Shown in pieces: positions 46,101 to 54,700 of a DNA stretch of 64,000 bases. The notes beneath the pieces are model-generated. The model made no database searches and had not been told where the DNA came from. It saw only the letters and a program-made list of their open reading frames with translations. Origin of the DNA: Inia geoffrensis (Eukaryota > Chordata > Mammalia > Artiodactyla > Iniidae); NCBI GenBank assembly GCA_036417435.1, contig CM070899.1:144970237-145034236 (forward strand), written 5' to 3'. The translations under genes were made by a program, and so were the position numbers. Every line of letters begins with the position of its first letter. Position 1 is the stretch's first letter.

Positions 46101-49100
46101 CAAATATTATTGTGGTCTAAAGACTGCTGGGTGGAGGTCGTGTCTGGTGTCACAAAGAGGAGGAAGGTATTGAAACCACTGTCAGATTAAGAACCTTCCA
46201 CAACGAGTCTCAGTTCTTCAAATAATGGAGCAAGTTCCTTTCCTAGGAACAGTTAACGCTGTATTGGCATTGCTCCTGGCTGTGAAACTCACCATCGAAG
46301 GCAAATGATTTCAAAATTAAAACATTTTTTTCAGTTTTATTGAGGTATAATTGACATACAACACTGTATAAGTTGAAGGTATACAGCATAATGACATACA
46401 TATATTGTGAAATAATCACCACAATAAGTTTAGTTGGCATCTAGCACCTCACATAGTTACAAAAACATTTTTTTTACCTTGTGATGAGAACTTATAGGAT
46501 CTACTCTCTTAGCAGCTTTCAGATCTATCATACAGCAGGGTTAACCTGTAGTCATCATGTTGTACATTACATCCGCAGGAGGTATTCATCTCGTAACTGG
46601 AAGTTTGTACCTTTTGACCGCCTTCACCCAATTCCCCGCTCCGCAACCCCCTGCCTCTGATAACTGTAAATCTGATCTCTTTTTCTATGAGTTTGGTTTT
46701 TCTAGAGTCCACGTATAAGTGAGATTGTACAGTATTTGTGTTTCTCAGCCTGACTTATTTCATTTAACGTGATGCTCTCATGGTCTATCCGTGGTATTTG
46801 TAAATGGCAGGATTCCCTTCTGTTTTATGCTGACTAGTATTCCATTGTGTGTGTGTCTGTGTGTGTACATGTGTGTGTACATGTGTGTGTGTGTATATCA
46901 CATTTTCTTTATTTATTCATCTGTTGTTGGACGCGTAGGCTGTTTCCATGTCTTTGCTATTGTAAATAATGCTGCTGTGAACGTTGTGGTGCAGATATCT
47001 CTTCAACATAGTGATTTTTGTTTCCAAAGACAAATGATTACATGGAACTACCTGGTAGGTGTTAAGGTAGCAGGTAATACTTTTGCTGTGTGAGAGCCCG
47101 AGCTTGCTCCCTGGTCTGTTGCAATGCTCTGGAGCATTTTTGTTGGCCACTGTAATAATGGGCCCTCTATCTCTATGAGGCACAGCGATAGCATGGGGCC
47201 CTTTCATACATGGTAATTTTTTTTTTTTTTTTGCGTCACGCGGGCCTCTCACTGTTGTGGCCTCTCCCGTCGCGGGGCACAGGCTCCGGATGCGCAGGCT
47301 CAGCGGCCATGGCTCACGGGCCCAGCTGCTCCGCGGCATGTGGGATCTTCCCAGACAGGGAAACGAACCTGCGTCCCCTGCATCGGCAGGCGGACTCTCA
47401 ACCACTGCGCCACCAGGGAAGCCCCCATACATGGTAATTTTTAACACAGGAGTCACTTAAGGTCCCCCAGGCACCTCCATGCCTCTCCTCCACCCCGATT
47501 CGGGGCAGAAACTCAGGACTCAGCAAGTCCATTCATATTAGTCTTTCATCCCAGATCATCCACGGTAATGACCCCTGTATCCCACAGGATCAGTCTCCAC
47601 GCCCGGGTTTCTGCTTCTGGGGCTGCTGGCTTCTCTCTGCTGTCACTCTGGGGACAGCTTCAAAGACAGGTTCCTCTGCAAGCCGCTGCCACACGATTCA
47701 TGACCTCAATCTGATCTCTTTTTTTTTAAAAAAAAAATCACTTTCTTACTTTCTGTTCATGCTGTCTAGAAATGCAGTTGATTTTTAAAAATGTTGATTT
47801 AAAAAAATCCAGCAACCCCATTAAACTCTTATGAATTCTAGTAGTGTAAATGCGGATCTTTTGAGTTTTCTATGTAGATATATCACTTGAGACTAATAAG
47901 ACTGCCTCCCTTCCCCCCAGGTCCTTCAACATTTTATCTCTCTCTTTTTTTTTTTAAGCCTTTTTATACTCACTCTTGGCCTCTAAGTCATTGTTAAATA
48001 GAAGTGATGATAATAGGCATCCTGTCTTGTTTTTGATCTTAAAGGGTGTGATTTCAATATTGACACTAAGAGCAGTGTTTGCTGTAGGGTTTTGTAGATT
48101 TTTTTTCCCCAGGAAGCTTCCCTCTATTCCTAGTTTGCTAATGTCAAATTTTATTAAATTCTTTTTCTAGCTCTGTTGAGAATATTATACTTTCTCCTTT
48201 AATCTGTTAAGGTGGTGAACTTATATTCACTGATTATTTTTCTAATATTAAACCAACTTTGCATTCCTGAGATAAAGGAGCTTGGTCATGGTCATGATAT
48301 CTTTTTATTCACATTGCTACATTCAGTTTGCTGATATTTTGCTCAGGACTTTCTTGTTTCTCTTAGTGACTGAGATTGGTTTGTCATTTTCCTACTTTGT
48401 AATATCTTTGTCAGGCTTTGGTAGAAGTATTACTAGCTTCATAAAACAAGTTAGGTCGGTTCCTTATTTTCCTTTTCTCTGGAATAGTTAGTATCAGATT
48501 AGAATTATTTGTTTCCTAAATGTTTAGTAGAATATGCTAAAACTGGCTGGACCTTGATGCTTTCTTTGTTTGAAGACTGGAAAAAACTATTGATGTCCAA
48601 TTCTTTGAATAGTCATAGGACTATTTAGTCTTTGTCTATTTCTTCTTGGGTCAGTTTGGATGGGTTGTATTTTTCTGGGATTTGGTCCATGTCGTGTAAG
48701 TTTTCAAATGTATCATCCTACGGTTATTCACAACATTCTCTTTTTATCATCTTTTTATTCTTTGTCACACGTGTAGTTGTGGTCCCCTTTTCATTCTTTT
48801 TTTTTTTTTTTTTTTTTTTTTTTGCGGTACTCGGGCCTCTCACTGTTGTGGCCTCTCCCGTTGCGGAGCAGAGGCTCCGGACGCGCAGGCTCAGCGGCCA
48901 TGGCTCACGGGCCCATCCGTTCCACGGCATGTGGTATCTTCCCGGACCGGGGCATGGACCCGTGTCCCCTGCATCGGCAGGCAGACACTCAACCACTGCC
49001 CTACCAGGGAAGCCCCTCATTTTCATTCTTAATATTGATTCTGTTTGCCTTTTCTCCTTTTTCTTGATCAGTCTTGCCGGACATTTAATTTTATTCATCT

Positions 49101-51701
49101 ATACAGAGAGCCAACTTTTGGTTTATTTGATCCTTGCTATTATATTTTCAAGTTCAGTTGATTTCTGCTCTTCCTCCTTAAGCTTTCTTTGAGTGCGTTC
49201 TGTTCTTTTTTCTAACTTCTTCCATCGCATATTTAGCTCCTTCATTTTCAGCCTCCTTTTCTGGTGTAAGCATTTATCCTGTAATCTTATCTACTTCAGC
49301 TGCCTTCCACAGGCTTTCCTTATCACTGCCAGGCGCTATCCTGCTTCCTTGTTTGTTGTGAAGGACGGGCTTCAAGTGGTTCATGTGAGAAGTTGGTGCT
49401 GTTTGTGAGGATGTGAGTGAACTTGGGGGTGAGTCACTGGACACAAAACCACTCTAGTCCTCAGGCCCAAAGATGATTGACCATTTAAAAAGACCAGGTC
49501 ATAGCTTTTATTACAGATGTAATGTATGGTATAGAAATTACGGGTAAGAAAAAGGGAAAGTAGGGGCTTCCTTGGTGGCGCAGTGGTTGAGAGTCCACCA
49601 GCTGATGCAGGGGGCACGGGTTCATGCCCCGGTCCGGGAAGATCCCACATGCCGCGGAGCGGCTGGGCCCGTGAGCCATGGCCGCTGAGCCTGCGCGTCC
49701 GGAGCCTCTGCTCCACAACGGGAGAGGCCACAACGGTGAGAGGCCCGCGTACTGCAAAAAAAAAAAAAAGAAAAAAGGGAAAATAAAATCACCTTTAATC
49801 TCACTACTTAACGATAACCACTAGAGTGTGTGTGAGTACGTACCCGTGGAATTTTCTTTTTTACAGAAATAGGACCATGTTACATGTGCTGCTTTGGAAC
49901 ATTTTCCCACCTGAACAGCGTGTCACAAATGACTTTTCAGGTCAATACGTTTGAAAGAACAAGAATTTTAAGGCCAGTTTTATGTTGGCTTTAGCGTTTT
50001 TGAGAACTGCTCTGTCTGCACGTGATAATCTGTTCACAGGTCCTCATCTTTCCTGTTTAGAGATGGCTCAAGTAAATTTTTTGGTTCCCCCGGGAGACAG
50101 ACTACATTTAAATCAGATGTGGCTGAATCATGGCCTTGGGTGGTTTTATGAGTGAGTGCAAAGAGGAAAATCACATTTTTGGCACCTGGGCAGTAAGGCC
50201 GTAACCTGCCTTGTGTTACACGTGCAGCTCGCTGATAACATCTCCTGACTTAGAGCCCGTGAGCATCAGCCAGGCAGGAAGTGGGGTGGAGAGAAGGCAG
50301 GCAGGGCAAGGCTTCCGTGGGCAGCCCTCCTCCCAGGCTCCCACGCCACTGGGATGTCACAACGCATGAGGTAAGGGCTCCGATGTTTAGGGCCAGATGT
50401 GGGGAAGGAAAAGAGTCTGTGGAAGTGAGTTTCCAACTCTGTACTTAAAAAGGCTAATTAGAAGAGAGAAATGATAGCTAAATGGAGTACAGCGACCCTG
50501 GGGTTTTGAAATGGTTCCGTATTTCAAAAGGCAGTTGCATCCTGGCTGCATGTGTTTTGAGCTTGGTTGGCCTAGCGTGCAGATGTGGCTGATGTTGTGG
50601 ACCCCTGGGCCTCCCTGGTTTATCACCGGAGCCTTCTGTGACACCCTCCAGGTGTCCCCTGAGGTGAGGCAGATGCCGCTCTTCCTGCCGTTTGTCTGGT
50701 AGGTGGCACCAGGAGCCATGACAAGCGCAGCCCAAAGATGTGCTGCTGGGAGGACACGCAGCTCCGGCCAGTCCTAGTCTCCAGGAGCCGGGAGGGAGGG
50801 CGGGCTTGGTACCTCTGCTTTTTAGGTGTGGAAAAGACATGGCCCGTGGGGTGCAGATGTGCGCCCCAGAAATGCCTGACTCCCACCCTCTTGTGGATAG
50901 GGATTCCGGAGGGAATATAATTAGAAACGGATGAGATGTGCCCTGCACCTCTGGGGGCTGTGCCTGGCATCTTGGCTTTGGAACACAAGGCGTTTGGTGG
51001 CTGTTTGCAGCCAGAGGCCCCTGGAGGCTGTGGTGGGAGATGGAGAAAATGGACTTGACTTGCTTATCCTAGACTGAGGGCCGAGGTCAGGGTCCCCATG
51101 GCCACCCTATGGCAGAGACAAAGTTAAGGCCCTGCTAAGCACACTCAGGGCAGTGACTTCTAGAATCCTTGAGCTCCGAGGGCCCTTCGGCCCGCCCCAC
51201 GCTCCCTCATCACCTGAGGACGAGGAGTGAGGCTGCTAGAAGCGTCAGCGTGGGGACCTCTGCACAGGCAACCGGTACCCTGAGCTTCTGGGGCCTGGAA
51301 GGAATCAGAGGGGACCTGGTGACCTGCGGGCTCCCCAGGGTGGCCGGAGCATCCTCCCTGGACCTGAAACGGCATCAGAGGCCATCCCCAAAGCATTTTG
51401 GATAACTCTCTGCCAGCCCTCTTGCTTGTAGAATGCCGAGCTTATGTGTTATATATAAATGGGCATCTCCTGAGGCATATTTGTTTCTCTGAAAAGCAAT
51501 ATTGGCATTCTGGGGGCAGTTCTCAGCTGAGGTATCGTGCACCTTAAAACAATTTGAGTTTTATATCTATGAGGAGGGAGACTATGCAAACAGGAATTTG
51601 TGTGATGATGAAAACTTACTGCTAGGTGATTCTGTTTTTCACTGAAGTATAGTTGATTTACAATATTGTGTTAGTTTCAGGTGTACAGCAAAGTGATTCA
51701 G

Positions 51702-51751
<50 letters not shown>

Positions 51752-54700
51752 GTTCTTTTAAAGATTCTTTTCCCTTATAGGTTATTACAAAATATTGAGT
51801 ATAGTTCCCTGTGCTAGACAGTAGGTCCTTGTTGGCTAAACTATTTTATATTGATATATAGTCGTGTGTATCTGTTAATCCCAAACTCCTAATTTATCCC
51901 TCCCCCCTTTCCCCTTTGGTAACCATAAGTTTGTTTTCTATGTCTGTGGGTTTATTTCTGTTTTGTAAATAAATTCATTTGTATCATTTTTTAGATTCCA
52001 CATATAAGTGACATCACATGGTATTTGTCTTTCTCTTTCCGACTTACTTCACTTAGTATGATAAGCTCTAGGTCCATCCATGTTTAAGTGAATCTGACTT
52101 AGTTTCCTGCCTACATGGACACACAGTTTATAGAGCTGTGTAAGGATCAGTCAAAGAAAAGGGGAAAAAAAAAGGAAAACACGCAAATAATCCTAACTAG
52201 CAGTGCTTTTGTAAAAGCTAGCCACGTTATTCAGTTGTTCTCTTTTGTGTTCGATGTCCTGGGATGAAAGTGGGAAGACTGCCGAGGGCCCCCCCCGGCA
52301 CCTGGTGGTGTGGTCCTCACGTCTGTCTGTCTCAGCAGAACTCACACACGTGGCCCGGCTTCCTCCCTAGGCTTCTCCATTCCGTGGCTGCTGTACCGTC
52401 TTCCTGAGGTGTCCTTGTCTGCTGCACCGAGGGGTCAGCTGCCAGTGTGCAGGACAGGTGCTCCCGTGTGGAGGGCTCTTTCTGCCAACAGACAAACTTC
52501 TTGTAAAACACGGGACAGGGACAGGTTGGGGCATGTCCCTCTCCTTCTCTGGGATGGCTGTAACCCAATGTCGCTGTACAGGACGGTTGCAAATCGGAAG
52601 GGAATAAGCATATGGGTCATGGCACCTAAACGTGCCTGTACTTCACCTGGAGTTTCCAGGGAGTGTGGGAGCGGGGTCTGCATGGACCACCTTTCTGGTT
52701 AATCTTAGTGACAAAGCAGGGATGTCGATAGCAGTTTTGGCTGTTCGGGAAGAGGGAAAGGGCCCAGAGAGCCCTCTTAGAAATCTCTGCTTGTCATCTT
52801 CTACGTGCACCCAGCTCACTGCGAGTGCAGGATGGGTAAGCCTGGCCCTGCCCTCCGGGAGCTTGTGCTGAGGTGGGGGGTCCAGGAACATGGACTCTTA
52901 TAAGAGGACCTGGTAAATGCCACAGGGAGGAAAGAACAGGGTGCTGTGGGCAGCCAGCAGGGGCACATCTCCCTGGCACCTCTTCCCAGAGGAGATGAAG
53001 CTTAGAGGGGGTTTGGAAGGACCAGGCAGCGAGCCTGGAGCACATTGACGGGCAGGGAGGAGTGACGGCATCCGAGGAAGAAGTAATAGCATGTCGACAG
53101 GTGCGAGTTTGAGCCGGTGTAGGGCTAACCGGGTGAGCTGCAGCTGTGAGCCTGTCCCCCCAGGACCCTCCCCAGGGGAGAGCCCCAAAGCTTCATGGCC
53201 TCTGGGGAACAGCGGGATGAAAAGAAGAGGGCCGGGACTTTACAACCTTCCTCCTCACCCCAGTCCCTCTGTCGGTTTTCCCCAGAGCTTCCCCAGAGCT
53301 TCCCGAGTCACAGTCACACCAGAGAGTCAGAAGGGCAGCCAAGCACACTGCTCAGACTTGAGATCCAGAGCTGGTGACCTCCGAGGCTCTGGCATGCGCC
53401 CAGGGAAGCTGCTCCCCGTGGGGCAGGCGAGCACATCTGTTTTCTTTTTCCAGGAGCAGCCCTGGAGATTTAGTTCTGCTGAGGAGGGAGCCTGCGGAAT
53501 CAGATGTGCTTGATGGTTCATGGTGGGCTCCCCTACTGCTCCGTCTCTATCCGCTGTGTGTGTGTGTGTGTTTGTGTGTGTGCGCGCGCGCGTTTATTCC
53601 TGTAAGCACAAGGAGTCAACAGCGTCAACAGCTGCCCACAGAGGGTTGGGGTGCAGGCAGGGAAGCTGGCAGAGCATCCCGGGGTGTGCCCTTGGGGCAT
53701 CCGGAAGATGCAGTTCAACAAAATAGCAATCTTGGGACACCTGCGAAGGTGAATTTTCAATGCGTTGGCGGTATATAAAGTTCACATCTCTGTGAATTCT
53801 GATGGTCTGCTCTTTCCAGATTCAGCGGGCTCACGGTAGTCTGCTTTTGTTCATATGCACACCTGCTCTGGGTAGCTCTTGGGAATCGGGTCCCTTTACT
53901 CTGGTCCGATTCTTGGTTTTTGAAAGCTTTGCTGCTCCCTCCCCTGGCCCCAGACCCCTCATGCTCAACATTTAACTTGCAGCAGGATGCAGGGGAAGAC
54001 CTGACTGTGGGGTCAAGGCCGCTGGGAGTCTTAACATTTGAAGTCCTCAGGCTGCATCTGTAGAGTGGGGGTGTCTGGGCTCCGTGGATGTCAGTAAGTG
54101 GGGGTGAGCCCCCCTCTTCCTAGCACAGAGGAGGGGGCATGTGGGTGATGCAAGAAAGCCAGCCTTCACAGCGTGGACATGGCCGTGGGGATTTATCTTT
54201 TTCTTCCTCTCATCTGTTGAACAGGGGACCCTAGTGGTCAATACGGGGATACCCATGTCTATTTTTTTTTAATTTGGAAATAATTTCAAACTTAAAAGTT
54301 GCAAAACAAAAACAGTAGAGAGAACACCCGGATACCCTTTACCTAGATTTTCCTATTTTAAAAATTTGCCTCATTTGTCTTATGATGGCTCTGTGTGTTC
54401 AGATTTTTTTTTTTCTGAACACATTACGTCTCTCAGGTCCCTTTCCCCCCAGTACTTAAGTGTGTATTTCCTACAAATACGATGTCCCTATCTTTCAGTA
54501 ATTAGCTACTTGATATTTATATTTGGGATCATATAACGTTATGAAAAGCAGCTGATTATTTGATAAGTTCTATTAAGTCCCCACTCTTTTTCCATGTGAT
54601 TATGTAATGCCCACGTTCAAACATTAATAGATGCTGGGGACCTCTCAGATTTTCTCTCCTTTTCTAAGTCCCTTTGGATGATGTCTTGAATAGATTTAGT

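Noticed and set aside
47210..47437. ORFs repeated with near-identical protein ([27 protein letters not shown]) at many places in the window
   Set aside because: All are translations of antisense CHR SINEs, not a protein family.
50387..50988. Three overlapping minus-strand ORFs of 110-156 codons in intron 2
   Set aside because: No recognisable domain, and three frames open at once in GC-rich DNA points to chance.
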